Below, piece by piece: positions 40,991 through 49,899 of a stretch of DNA of 64,000 nt. The stretch lies in NCBI RefSeq assembly GCF_030150155.1, contig NZ_JASLGR010000016.1:124001-188000 (forward strand), given 5' to 3'. The DNA is from Nocardioides sp. GTDB taxonomy: Bacteria; Actinomycetota; Actinomycetes; Propionibacteriales; Nocardioidaceae. Under the pieces are notes generated by a model. The model searched no databases. It had not been told where the DNA came from and saw only the letters and a program-made list of their open reading frames with translations. Each line of letters starts with the position of its first letter. The first letter of the stretch is position 1. Position numbers and translations under genes: made by a program.

Positions 40991-42544
40991 GTGGACCGAC
41001 GAGTGCAGCGCCATCGCTGGCTGCGGGCCGGGGCCGGAGCGCTCACCGCGCTGCTCGGCCTGGCCCTCGCGCAGGTCGTCTCGCGGCTGATCAGCACCAA
41101 GGACTCACCCGTCGAGGCGGTCGGCACCTTCATCATCCGGCACGCCCCCGGCCCGCTGGCCGAACGCGCCATCCGGGCCGTCGGGCACGCCGACAAGCCG
41201 CTCCTGGTCACCGGCGTGGTGGTCGTCGTCACGGTCGTGATCGCTGCCCTGGCGACGTTGCGCACCCTGGTCTGGGCGATGACCGCGATGGTGGTGCTCG
41301 CTGCGGTAGGCCTGGCTGCGATCGCCGTCCAGCCGGGTCCGCTCGGCGCCCGACCGCTCTCACTCGCCGTCGGCCTGGTGGTCTGGCTCGTCGTGCTCCC
41401 GCACCTGATCGTGCTGCTGCCCGACCCCGACGACCCGCCGGCACCCGACGGCCAGGTGCGCTGGGACGCGAGCTCGCGACGCTCCTTCCTGGTCCGTGGC
41501 GGGCTCGGCGTCGGCGTCACGGTGGTCGCCGCCGTCGCCAGCCGGTACGTCGGCCAGGGACGGCGCCGGGTCGAGCAGGCCCGTGCCGCGCTCCGCCTGC
41601 CCGGCGTCACCCAGCCCGTCGTCCCTGCCGGGGTGGAGCAGCACGTCGCCGGACAGCCGCCGTGGCTGACCCCGGCCGGCGACTTCTACCGGATCGACAC
41701 CGCCCTGCTGCCGCCGAGCCTCGACCCGTCGGGCTGGCGGCTGCGGATCCACGGGATGGTCGAGCGCGAGATCGAGCTGACCTTCGACGACCTGCTCGCC
41801 CGCACCCTGACCGAGGACTGGATGACGCTGTGCTGCGTCTCCAACGACGTCGGCGGCGGCCTGATCGGCAACGCCTGGTGGAGCGGGGTGCGGATCGCCC
41901 CGCTGCTGGCCGAGGCCGGGGTGAAGGCCGGTGCCGACGGGGTCCTGCAGACCAGCAGCGACGGCTGGACCTGCCTCACCCCGGTGGAGGCCCTGACCGA
42001 CGAGCGCAACGCGCTGCTGGCGGTGGCGATGAACGGCGAGCCGCTGCCGATCGAGCACGGCTTCCCGGTGCGGGTGATCGTGCCCGGGCTTTACGGCTAC
42101 GTCAGTGGCACCAAGTGGGTGGTGGACCTCAAGGTCACCACCTTCGAGGCCGACCAGGGCTACTGGACGCCGTTGGGCTGGAGCGCACAGGGTCCGATCA
42201 AGATCGCCTCGCGCGTCGACGTACCGGCGCAGGGGGCGACGCTGCGGCCTGCGGCCGACGGCAGGTGCGTGCTGGCGGGGACGGCCTGGCATCAGCACAC
42301 CGGGATCTCCGCGGTCCAGGTCAGCGTCGACGGCGGCGCCTGGACGGCCGCTACCCTCGCCGCCGACCCGACCATCGACTCCTGGGTGCAGTGGCGCTAC
42401 GCGGCCCGTCTCGCCGCAGGGTCGCACCAGGTCCGGGTGCGGGCCGTCGGCGCCGACGGGGAGGTCCAGACCGGGGTGGTCGCGGCCCCCGCACCCGACG
42501 GCGCCAGCGGATGGCACACGGTGAGCTTCGAGGTGTCCGGCTGA
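40991..42544 (+). CDS. Membrane-anchored molybdopterin oxidoreductase, sulfite oxidase fold
   Basis: From the GTG at 40991 the protein has 517 residues. The first ~150 residues contain about four membrane helices. The extracytoplasmic part (about 180-517) has the sulfite-oxidase fold with WMTLCCVSNDVGGGLIGNAWWSGVRI, where one Cys ligates molybdenum. A C-terminal dimerisation-like Ig domain (DVPAQGATL to SFEVSG) completes it. A Tat-like SSRRSFLVRGGLGVGV segment near residue 160 suggests export of a folded cofactor-bearing domain. The reaction is unknown; related proteins reduce sulfoxides or oxidise sulfite. Confidence 0.87.
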   Translation: MDRRVQRHRWLRAGAGALTALLGLALAQVVSRLISTKDSPVEAVGTFIIRHAPGPLAERAIRAVGHADKPLLVTGVVVVVTVVIAALATLRTLVWAMTAMVVLAAVGLAAIAVQPGPLGARPLSLAVGLVVWLVVLPHLIVLLPDPDDPPAPDGQVRWDASSRRSFLVRGGLGVGVTVVAAVASRYVGQGRRRVEQARAALRLPGVTQPVVPAGVEQHVAGQPPWLTPAGDFYRIDTALLPPSLDPSGWRLRIHGMVEREIELTFDDLLARTLTEDWMTLCCVSNDVGGGLIGNAWWSGVRIAPLLAEAGVKAGADGVLQTSSDGWTCLTPVEALTDERNALLAVAMNGEPLPIEHGFPVRVIVPGLYGYVSGTKWVVDLKVTTFEADQGYWTPLGWSAQGPIKIASRVDVPAQGATLRPAADGRCVLAGTAWHQHTGISAVQVSVDGGAWTAATLAADPTIDSWVQWRYAARLAAGSHQVRVRAVGADGEVQTGVVAAPAPDGASGWHTVSFEVSG

Positions 42545-42603
42545 TCGGTGGCCGATCCGGCCAGGAAAGGGCGGAACCGGCCCGGCTTCCCTAGACTTGC
42601 CGG

Positions 42604-44025
42604 GTGACACTCAGGCTGCACGACACCCAGACCGGCGAGGTCCGTGACTTCGTCCCCCTCGTCGACGGCACTGTCTCGCTGTACGTCTGTGGTCTCACCG
42701 TCCAGTCCGAGCCGCACGTCGGCCACGTGCGCAGCGGCGTCAACTTCGACGTGCTGCAGCGCTGGCTGCGCTGGAGCGGCTACCAGGTCACGTTCATCCG
42801 CAACGTCACCGACATCGACGACAAGATCCTGACGAAGTCGGCCGACCAGGGGCGAGCGTGGTTCAACCTCGCCTACGACATGCACCGCGAGCTCACCCGT
42901 GCCTACGCCAGCCTCAACGTCGCCCCGCCGACGTACGAGCCGCTCGCGACCGGCCACATCCCCGAGATGGTCACCCTGATTGAGACGCTGATCGAGCGGG
43001 GCCACGCCTACCCGGCGGCCGACGGCTCTGGCGACGTCTACTTCGACGTGCGCTCCTGGGCGCAGTACGGCGAGCTCACCCACCAGTCGATCAACGACAT
43101 GGTCGACGCCGGTGACGCCGACCCCCGCGGCAAGCGGGACCCGCGCGACTTCGCGCTGTGGAAGGGCCGCAAGGCCACCGAGCCGGCGACCGCGTCGTGG
43201 CCGAGCCCGTGGGGCCCCGGTCGCCCCGGCTGGCACATCGAGTGCTCGGCGATGGCCGGCAAGTACCTCGGCGAGGCCTTCGACATCCACGGCGGCGGCC
43301 TCGACCTGCGCTTCCCGCACCACGAGAACGAGCTGGCCCAGTCCCGGGCCGCCGGGCACGCCTTCGCGAGCTTCTGGATGCACAACGCCTGGATCACCAC
43401 GGCGGGGGAGAAGATGAGCAAGTCGCTCGGCAACTCCCTGACCATCCCGTCGGTGCTGGAGCGCTACCGCGGCATCGAGCTGCGGTTCTACCTGGTCGCC
43501 GCGCACTACCGCTCCCACGTCGAGTTCTCCTTCGAGTCCCTCGACGAGGCCGCCGCCGGCTTCCGCCGGATCGAGGGCTTCCTCGACCGCGCGTTCGCCG
43601 AGCTCGGCCCCGAGGACGCGGGCCTGGGCGCCGCCCTGCCCGACGCGTTCGTCACGGCGATGGACGACGACCTGGGGACGCCGGCCGCGGTCGCCGTCCT
43701 CTACGACACCGTGCGCGAGGGCAACAAGGCCCTGGCCGACGGTGACACCACAGGCCTGGAGGCCGCCGCCAGCTCAGTGCTGCTGATGCTGGACGTGCTC
43801 GGCCTCAACCCGGCGGACGACGCCTGGGGGACCACGGGGCCCGACGAGGAGAGCGCCAAGCTCACCGACGCCGTCGACGCCCTCGTGCAGGCGCTGCTCG
43901 CGCAGCGCGCCGCCGCCCGCGAGACCAAGGACTGGGCCGCGGCCGACGCGGTCCGGGACCAGCTCAAGGCGGCCGGCATCGAGATCACAGACACACCTAA
44001 CGGACCCAAGTGGGGGCTGGCGTAA
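42604..44025 (+). CDS. cysS: Cysteinyl-tRNA synthetase
   Basis: This 473-residue protein has the Zn Cys and HIGH-like motif in LYVCGLTVQSEPHVGHVR, WHIECSAMAGKYLGEAFDIHGGGLDLRFPHHENE, and KMSKSLGN. It charges tRNA-Cys in the cytoplasm. The GTG start has TAGACT at 42592-42597, exactly 12 bases upstream, so the mRNA is probably leaderless. Its stop overlaps the rlmB start by one base (TAATG). Confidence 0.97.
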   Translation: MTLRLHDTQTGEVRDFVPLVDGTVSLYVCGLTVQSEPHVGHVRSGVNFDVLQRWLRWSGYQVTFIRNVTDIDDKILTKSADQGRAWFNLAYDMHRELTRAYASLNVAPPTYEPLATGHIPEMVTLIETLIERGHAYPAADGSGDVYFDVRSWAQYGELTHQSINDMVDAGDADPRGKRDPRDFALWKGRKATEPATASWPSPWGPGRPGWHIECSAMAGKYLGEAFDIHGGGLDLRFPHHENELAQSRAAGHAFASFWMHNAWITTAGEKMSKSLGNSLTIPSVLERYRGIELRFYLVAAHYRSHVEFSFESLDEAAAGFRRIEGFLDRAFAELGPEDAGLGAALPDAFVTAMDDDLGTPAAVAVLYDTVREGNKALADGDTTGLEAAASSVLLMLDVLGLNPADDAWGTTGPDEESAKLTDAVDALVQALLAQRAAARETKDWAAADAVRDQLKAAGIEITDTPNGPKWGLA

Positions 44026-44972
44026 TGGCAGGCAATTCTTCGCGTCGCGGCGCGATCCAGAAGTCGTCGAAGAAGGGCGCGACCGTCGGTTCCGGCGGCG
44101 TCCGTCGACGCGGGCTCGAGGCCAAGGGCCCGACCCCCAAGGCGAAGGACCGGCCGTACCACAAGGCCTACAAGGACGCGGCTGCCGCCGAGGCCGCCGG
44201 TCGTCGCACCCAGCGCAAGCGCTCCACCTCCGACGCCGAGTGGATCATCGGCCGCAACCCGGTCGTCGAGGCCCTGCGCGAGGGCGTCCCGGCCAACGCG
44301 CTCTACGTCGCCGAGGGTGCCGAGCGTGACGGGCGTCTGCGTGAGGCCTTCCAGCTCGCCTCCGAGCTCGGCATCGCCCTGCTCGAGGTGACCAAGACCG
44401 AGCTCGACCGGCTCACCGGCTTCAACGGCCACCAGGGTTTGGCGGCCCGGATCCCGGCGTACGAGTATGCCCACGCCGACGACCTGCTCGACACCGCCGC
44501 CGACCGTGGCGAGACGCCGCTGATCGTCGCGATCGACCACGTCACCGACCCGCGCAACCTCGGTGCGATCATCCGCTCCGCGGCCGCCTTCGGTGCCCAC
44601 GGCGTCGTCGTCCCCGACCGCCGCGCGGCCGGGATGACGGCCGCGGCCTGGAAGACCGCCGCCGGTGCCGCCGCGCGGATGCAGGTCGCCCAGACGGTCA
44701 ACATGACCCGCCAGCTCAAGGCCTACCAGGACGCGGGCTGCCAGGTGATCGGCCTGGACATGGACGGCGACTTCGAACTGCCCGAGATCGGCGAGTACGC
44801 CACCGACCCGCTCGTGATCGTGGTCGGCGCCGAGGGCAGTGGGATCGGTCGCCTGGTGCGCGAGACCTGCGACCAGATCGTCTCCATCCCGATGGTCAAC
44901 GCAGTCGAGTCGCTGAACGCGTCCGTCGCCGCCTCCGTGGTGCTCTACGCGGTCTCCAACGCGCGTCGCTGA
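44025..44972 (+). CDS. rlmB: 23S rRNA 2'-O-ribose methyltransferase (RlmB/TrmH family)
   Basis: This 315-residue SpoU methyltransferase has a Lys/Arg-rich N-terminal extension (residues 1-70), a substrate-binding domain (EWIIGRNPVVEALREG), then the knot domain with DPRNLGAIIRSAAAFGAHGVV, IVVGAEGSGIGRLVRETCD and ESLNASVAASVVLYA. It probably methylates 23S rRNA. Overlap with cysS is the usual actinobacterial arrangement. Confidence 0.93.
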   Translation: MAGNSSRRGAIQKSSKKGATVGSGGVRRRGLEAKGPTPKAKDRPYHKAYKDAAAAEAAGRRTQRKRSTSDAEWIIGRNPVVEALREGVPANALYVAEGAERDGRLREAFQLASELGIALLEVTKTELDRLTGFNGHQGLAARIPAYEYAHADDLLDTAADRGETPLIVAIDHVTDPRNLGAIIRSAAAFGAHGVVVPDRRAAGMTAAAWKTAAGAAARMQVAQTVNMTRQLKAYQDAGCQVIGLDMDGDFELPEIGEYATDPLVIVVGAEGSGIGRLVRETCDQIVSIPMVNAVESLNASVAASVVLYAVSNARR

Positions 44973-44982
44973 CCGGTTCACC

Positions 44983-46521
44983 ATGACGTCGTTGCCGACG
45001 TGGAGGAAGCCCAGCCGAGCCGTGGTCGGTCGGGTGACGGCGTACGTCGTCATCTGGCTGCTGCTGGCTGTGCTGGCCTTCTTCGTGGTGCTCTCACACA
45101 CCTCCCGGAGGGCGACGTTCCTCTCCCACGAGGCCGTCATCGAGCCATCGCTGTCGCTGCGCCACCCCGGCCAGGTGACGGTCCACACCGGACCGGTGCT
45201 GCCCGATGTGCGGATCCCGGCCGGGGCCCCGGTCGCGGTCGAGGTGACGCTGGGCAAGACCACCACGGCCAGCATGGAGGAGCTCGTCGACCGGTACGCC
45301 TACCTGGCGTCCTCGGCCGACGGCGAGCGCGCCAAGCTGGCCTCGGTGCTGCGCTCGATGATGATCGACGCCGGGCTGCGTGCGGCCGTGCTCGGGGCGC
45401 TGCCGATGCTGGTCTGGGGCCTGATCGGGGCACGCCGCCGACGGGAGCTGATCGCCCACCTGCCGAGCCGTCGCGGGATCGCCGTGGTCGGCCTGGCCGG
45501 GTGCCTCGCTGTCGCCGCCTGGCAGCCGTGGGTCGACGCCTCGGAGACCGAGGAGACCAGCTGGATTCCGCTGCCCGAGTACCTCAACAACGAGGTCAGC
45601 GTCCCGTCCGAGTTGGCCAAGGTCTCCATCTCGGGTGACGTCTCGGGCACCGAGGCCAAGCGTCTGATCGAGTCGATGATCTCCTCGTACTCGCGCAGCC
45701 GGACGTTCTACGACACGGCCGCCACCACTGCGGCCGGCCTCAGCCTGCACCAGCCCGCCGAGGACGACACCGTGGTGCTGGTCGTCACCGACCGGCACGA
45801 CAACATCGGGATGGACGCCGTGGCCCGCGCGGTCGGTGACGCCGGGGGTGCCACCGCCGTCTACGACCTCGGCGACGACACCTCCACCGGCTCGGAGTGG
45901 GAGGCGTTCTCCCTTGACTCGGTCTCCTCGGCCTTCGGTGACCTGCACCGCTGGGCGGTCGCGGGCAACCACGACCAGGGCTCCTTCGTCGCCAGGACGA
46001 TGGCCAAGCACGGCTGGAAGGTGCTCGACGGCCAGGTCGTCGACGGCCCTGGCGGCTCCACCCTGCTCGGCGAGAGCGACCCGCGCTCCTCGGGCCTGGG
46101 TGACTGGAAGGACCAGAAGGGGCGCACCATCGCCGAGGTCGGCACCCAGCTCGCCGACACCGCGTGTGCCGCCAACGATGACGGCCAGCGGGTCTCGACG
46201 CTGCTGGTGCACGACGCCAACACCGGCACGGAGGCCCTCGAACGCGGCTGCGTCGACCTGGTCCTGGCCGGTCACGTCCACCTCTTCGTCGGCCCCGACC
46301 CCGTCACCGGCACCAACGGCCGGACCGGATGGTCCTTCACCACCGGTACGACGGGCGGTGCGGCCTATGCGTTCGCGCTCGGCTCCAAGCCGCGGCGAGA
46401 GGCCGGCATGTCCCTGGTGACGTACCACGGTGGCAAGCCGATCGGGGTGCAGGCGGTGCGGCTGGCCTCGAACGGGGCGTTCACCGTCGACCCGTGGAAG
46501 CCGTTGAACGCCGCCAACTGA
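44983..46521 (+). CDS. Membrane-anchored metallophosphoesterase
   Basis: This 512-residue protein has an N-terminal membrane helix (about 17-38) and another hydrophobic region near 130-170. The C-terminal catalytic part carries the phosphoesterase set VTDRHDN, YDLGDDT, AVAGNHDQG, LLVHDAN and LAGHVHLF. The active domain is expected outside the membrane. Substrate is unknown. It follows rlmB by ten bases and may be co-transcribed with it. Confidence 0.88.
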   Translation: MTSLPTWRKPSRAVVGRVTAYVVIWLLLAVLAFFVVLSHTSRRATFLSHEAVIEPSLSLRHPGQVTVHTGPVLPDVRIPAGAPVAVEVTLGKTTTASMEELVDRYAYLASSADGERAKLASVLRSMMIDAGLRAAVLGALPMLVWGLIGARRRRELIAHLPSRRGIAVVGLAGCLAVAAWQPWVDASETEETSWIPLPEYLNNEVSVPSELAKVSISGDVSGTEAKRLIESMISSYSRSRTFYDTAATTAAGLSLHQPAEDDTVVLVVTDRHDNIGMDAVARAVGDAGGATAVYDLGDDTSTGSEWEAFSLDSVSSAFGDLHRWAVAGNHDQGSFVARTMAKHGWKVLDGQVVDGPGGSTLLGESDPRSSGLGDWKDQKGRTIAEVGTQLADTACAANDDGQRVSTLLVHDANTGTEALERGCVDLVLAGHVHLFVGPDPVTGTNGRTGWSFTTGTTGGAAYAFALGSKPRREAGMSLVTYHGGKPIGVQAVRLASNGAFTVDPWKPLNAAN

Positions 46522-46536
46522 GGCGTTCCCCAGCAG

Positions 46537-48354
46537 TCAACGCTGGGGTGAGACGTCGGTGATGGTCAGTCGCGGGCCGGTGGCGTCGGTGCTGAACAGC
46601 TCGATGCCGTCGAGCGGCGTGGGGGTCGGCGCCTGGGCGGTGCGGCTCGCGGTGATCATCAGGGTCTCCTCGGGGTGCTCGCGCAGGAACGCGATCGCGT
46701 CCGTGTCGACGTACGCCCACCGCAGGCTGCCCTCACGGAGCGCGACGTGCTCGTGGCGCAGGCGGGCCAGGGTCGCGTAGACCTCCATCGTGGCGGTGTC
46801 CCAGCGTTCGGGGTGGCTCCACGGCATGGTGCGGCGGCCGTCCTCGCCGTTGACCCCCTCGAGGCCGATCTCGTCACCGGCGAAGACCAGCGGGACGCCG
46901 GGCAGGGTGAAGAGCAGGCCCGCCGCGACGCGGTGCACGGCCGGGTCGCGGACCAGGCTGCGGATCCGGGCCGAGTCGTGTGAGCTCAGGATCGACCACG
47001 ACTGCAGGCTGGCGCGCCAGCCGTAGCGCGCCCGCCAGTGCTGCAGCTCGGCGACGAGGTGGCGACCGTCGCGACGGGGTACGGCGACCGGGCGGCCGAA
47101 CGGGAGGGCGTCGGTCTCCTCGGCGCGCAGCCAGGACCAGACCGGCCAGGAGAAGCCGGAGTAGTTCATCGTGCCGTGCCAGCCGTCGCCGTCGATGTCG
47201 CCCGAGGCGTCGTGGTTGTGCTCGCCGATCAGCCAGCCGTTCGGGTTCAGGTCGGTGATGGTGTGGCGGATGGTGCGGGCGACGTCGTGGTTGACGTCGA
47301 TCGCCCCGAGGCGACCGCTCATGTTGGCGACGTCGATCCGCCAGCCGTCGAGGAAGTACGGCGCCTGCAGCCAGCGCCCGACGGTGGACTCCTCGCCATC
47401 GATCATGGCCGCACGCATCGCGGGGTTGGTGTGGTCGAGCTTGGGCAGCGTCGGGTAGCCCATCCAGGTCTCGTAGCGGGCCTCGTCGCCGGTGGCGTCG
47501 TTGGTGAAGTAGTACCAGTCGCGGGTCGGCGCCTCGGGAGTGGCGCGAGCCGAAGTGAACCACTCGTGGGTGTCGCCGGTGTGGTTCGCGGTCAGGTCGC
47601 CGATCAGGGTCATGCCCCGCTCGCCCAGCGCCTCGGCCAGACGCTGATAGGCGGCGTTGCCGCCCAGCAGCGGGTCGATCTCGTCGAAGGTGCTGGCGTT
47701 GTAGCGGTGGTTGGACTCCGCCGGGAAGACCGGGGTCGTGTAGAGGGTGGTGACGCCGAGCGCCTCGAGGTGGTCGAGATGCTCCACGATCCCGTCGAGG
47801 TCGCCGCCGTAGAAGCCCAGCCAGGTCCGGTCGTCGTCCCCGCGGTGGCTGGGCAGGTCGTCCCACTCCTGCGGCTTCGCCCACGCCGGGGTGGGGCGGT
47901 CGTCGGCCGCGGCCGAGCGGGCGAAGCGGTCGGGGAAGACCTGATAGACCACTGCGTCGCGGGTCCAGGCCGGGGCCGGGGCGTGGGTGGAGAGCCGGAA
48001 GTCGAAGGTGTCGGACGGGTCGATGGTGCTGACCCCGTCGGCGCTGAGCCAGCGCTGCGCGCCACCGTCCTCGGCCAGCAGCCAGCGGTAGTGCGTGATC
48101 GGGGAGTGGCACTCGACCTCGGCGGTCCACCAGACGCTCGAGTCGGCCTGGCCCTGCGGAGCCGAGCGGGTCGCCTCGCGGTAGATCGGCTCGGCGTCGT
48201 ACGTCGTCCGGAGCCAGACCCGCGTCGCCGGATCGCTCGGATCGAGCCGGAGCCGGACCGTGACCGTCTCGCCCAGGCCGGGGGTCTGGGTGGAGCAGTA
48301 GAGCGGGGAGCCGTCGTGGTGCGGGTCGTGCAGCAGCTCGTGGGGGAGGCTCAT
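46537..48354 (-). CDS. GH13 alpha-amylase/neopullulanase-like glycosidase
   Basis: From ATG 48352-48354 the protein has 605 residues. The N-terminal ~125 residues form a beta-sandwich of the CBM34 type. The TIM barrel has DAVVYQVFPDRFARS, GDLTANHTGDTHEWF, DGWRIDVANMSG (nucleophile Asp), NGWLIGEHNHD (acid/base Glu) and SSHDSARI (transition-state Asp). It has no signal peptide, so it probably acts on cytoplasmic maltodextrin or glycogen fragments. Neopullulanase and maltogenic amylase remain alternatives. Confidence 0.92.
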   Translation of the reverse strand: MSLPHELLHDPHHDGSPLYCSTQTPGLGETVTVRLRLDPSDPATRVWLRTTYDAEPIYREATRSAPQGQADSSVWWTAEVECHSPITHYRWLLAEDGGAQRWLSADGVSTIDPSDTFDFRLSTHAPAPAWTRDAVVYQVFPDRFARSAAADDRPTPAWAKPQEWDDLPSHRGDDDRTWLGFYGGDLDGIVEHLDHLEALGVTTLYTTPVFPAESNHRYNASTFDEIDPLLGGNAAYQRLAEALGERGMTLIGDLTANHTGDTHEWFTSARATPEAPTRDWYYFTNDATGDEARYETWMGYPTLPKLDHTNPAMRAAMIDGEESTVGRWLQAPYFLDGWRIDVANMSGRLGAIDVNHDVARTIRHTITDLNPNGWLIGEHNHDASGDIDGDGWHGTMNYSGFSWPVWSWLRAEETDALPFGRPVAVPRRDGRHLVAELQHWRARYGWRASLQSWSILSSHDSARIRSLVRDPAVHRVAAGLLFTLPGVPLVFAGDEIGLEGVNGEDGRRTMPWSHPERWDTATMEVYATLARLRHEHVALREGSLRWAYVDTDAIAFLREHPEETLMITASRTAQAPTPTPLDGIELFSTDATGPRLTITDVSPQR

Positions 48355-48405
48355 GCACCTATTCAACCGGGGGTGTCTAGGATGTGCTCGCACCTTCGGG
48401 GGCAT

Positions 48406-48478
48406 GCCGGTGTAGCTCAGTTGGTAGAGCGTTCGCCTTGTAAGCGAAATGTCGCGGGTTCGACTCCTGTCTCCGGCT
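48406..48478 (+). tRNA. tRNA-Thr (anticodon TGT)
   Basis: The 73-base sequence folds with D stem GCTC/GAGC, anticodon stem TTCGC/GCGAA around loop CTTGTAA, and T stem GCGGG/CCTGT (two G-U pairs). Anticodon TGT reads ACA. The acceptor stem GCCGGTG/CTCCGGC has one T-T mismatch at the sixth pair. The 3' CCA is not encoded. Confidence 0.95.
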
Positions 48479-48527
48479 CAGAACGGTCAGTCGACCCGTG
48501 GCCAGGGCACGGCTGCCACGCGTCGGG

Positions 48528-48917
48528 TCAGTCCGGGGACACCCGCCGGGCGAGCGCCTGGACGTCGCGGTCGAGGACGGCGACCTGGGTCTGGACAGCG
48601 TCACGCAGCAGGTCGAGCTCGCGGTGGACCGCGCCGATCTCGGTCCGTAGCTCTTGGCGGACTGAGGCGATCTCCGTATGCACCGAGCGGATCTCGGTCC
48701 GAAGCTCCTGGCGCACGGAGCCGATCTCTGCGTGGAGCTCAGAGTTGAGGGAACCCATCCTCCGGTTCAGCTCGGTGCGGACCGCGCCGATCTCGTGCCT
48801 GACCGAGGTGAACTCCGTGTGCAGGACGCGCATCAGGGCCGTCGACGTGAAGGTGACGGTGCTGAACAGCGCGGTGGCGAAGATGCCCACCAGGGTCCAG
48901 GTCTGGGCGTCGTTCAT
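48528..48917 (-). CDS. Small membrane protein with coiled-coil tail
   Basis: From ATG 48915-48917 (GGAG upstream) the protein has 129 residues. A single membrane helix (TLVGIFATALFSTVTFTSTAL) is followed by a long coiled coil with repeated VRxEL/TEI units (SVRQELRTEI occurs twice). The DNA here shows matching internal repeats. It resembles short membrane-tethered DUF1640-type or hydrolase-accessory proteins but I do not recognise a family. Orientation relative to the membrane is unclear. Confidence 0.7.
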   Translation of the reverse strand: MNDAQTWTLVGIFATALFSTVTFTSTALMRVLHTEFTSVRHEIGAVRTELNRRMGSLNSELHAEIGSVRQELRTEIRSVHTEIASVRQELRTEIGAVHRELDLLRDAVQTQVAVLDRDVQALARRVSPD

Positions 48918-49009
48918 GAGTGCTCCTTCCGTGTCGTCCACGGTGAGTATCACACGAAGATGAGGTCGGCGCCGGGCCGAGCGCGGCGGCTGTGGATAAC
49001 GTGGGGGAC

Positions 49010-49315
49010 ATGGCCGGAATCCCCGAGGAGTTCATCGAGGACGTGCTCAGCGTCGTGGAGCGGATCCCGCCCGGCCGTGCGGTGACGTACGGCGACATCG
49101 CGGCGTTCCTGGGGCGGGGCGGACCACGCGGCGTCGGTGGGGTGATGGCCCTGGAGGGCCAGGGCGTGCCGTGGTGGCGGGTGGTCAGGGCCAACGGCTC
49201 GCTGCCGCCTCACCTGATGATCGATGCCCAGGAGCACTGGCATCTGGAGGGAATGTCGGTGCACCGTGGTGTGATCAACCTCAAGGAAGCTCGATGGGAG
49301 ATAACTGATGGCTGA
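49010..49315 (+). CDS. Alkyltransferase-like (ATL) DNA repair protein
   Basis: This 101-residue protein has the MGMT/Ada C-terminal DNA-binding fold (VLSVVERIPPGRAVTYGDIAAFLGRGGPRGVGGVM). The alkyl-acceptor PCHRV motif is replaced by PWWRV, so Trp stands where the Cys should be. This is the defining change of ATL proteins, which bind O6-alkylguanine and hand it to nucleotide excision repair. The ATG at 49010 is chosen; a GTG at 48992 is in frame. Confidence 0.92.
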   Translation: MAGIPEEFIEDVLSVVERIPPGRAVTYGDIAAFLGRGGPRGVGGVMALEGQGVPWWRVVRANGSLPPHLMIDAQEHWHLEGMSVHRGVINLKEARWEITDG

Positions 49316-49874
49316 GATCGTGTTGTTCCACCACGCCGGCGGCCTCACCACCGGCGTGCTGGAGCTGGCTGAGACGCTCCGCACCGCCGGTCACACGGTG
49401 CATACCCCGGACCTCTTCGAGGGCCACACGTTCCACGACGTCGCCGACGGCGTGGCCTGGGCCCAGGGCGTCGGCGAGGAGGTGTTCGCGGCCCGCGCCC
49501 GTGCCTTCGTCGACACCCTCGACACGGCGGAGCTGGTCTACGGCGGCCTGTCGATGGGCGCCGCGCGTGCCGCCGAGCAGGTGCTGTTCCGCAAGGGCGC
49601 GCTGGCGGCGTTCTTCCTCTACGGCGTGGTCGACCCGGCCTGGTGGCAGAAGCGCTGGCCGGCCGAGGTGCCGGCCGAGGCACACCTGACCGAGGAGGAC
49701 CCCTGGCGTGAGATCGAGGCCGAGGAGGGGTTCGCCAAGCGGATCCCGAAGCACGAGCTCTTCACCTACCCGGGCTCCGGGCACCTCTTCCTGGAGCCCG
49801 GCCATCCCGATCACGACCCGGAGCTGTCCCGGATCGTGACCGGGTCGCTGCTCGACTTCCTCGCGGAGGTCTAG
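49308..49874 (+). CDS. Dienelactone hydrolase-family protein
   Basis: This 188-residue alpha/beta hydrolase has VLFHHAGGLTTG, PDLFEGHTF, a GLSMG nucleophile elbow and YPGSGHLF near the C terminus. The nucleophile is Ser rather than the Cys of true dienelactone hydrolases, so it is probably a general esterase. It overlaps the ATL gene by eight bases. Confidence 0.88.
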   Translation: MAEIVLFHHAGGLTTGVLELAETLRTAGHTVHTPDLFEGHTFHDVADGVAWAQGVGEEVFAARARAFVDTLDTAELVYGGLSMGAARAAEQVLFRKGALAAFFLYGVVDPAWWQKRWPAEVPAEAHLTEEDPWREIEAEEGFAKRIPKHELFTYPGSGHLFLEPGHPDHDPELSRIVTGSLLDFLAEV

Positions 49875-49899
49875 GTCCTCACCGCAGACGGGATGTCCG

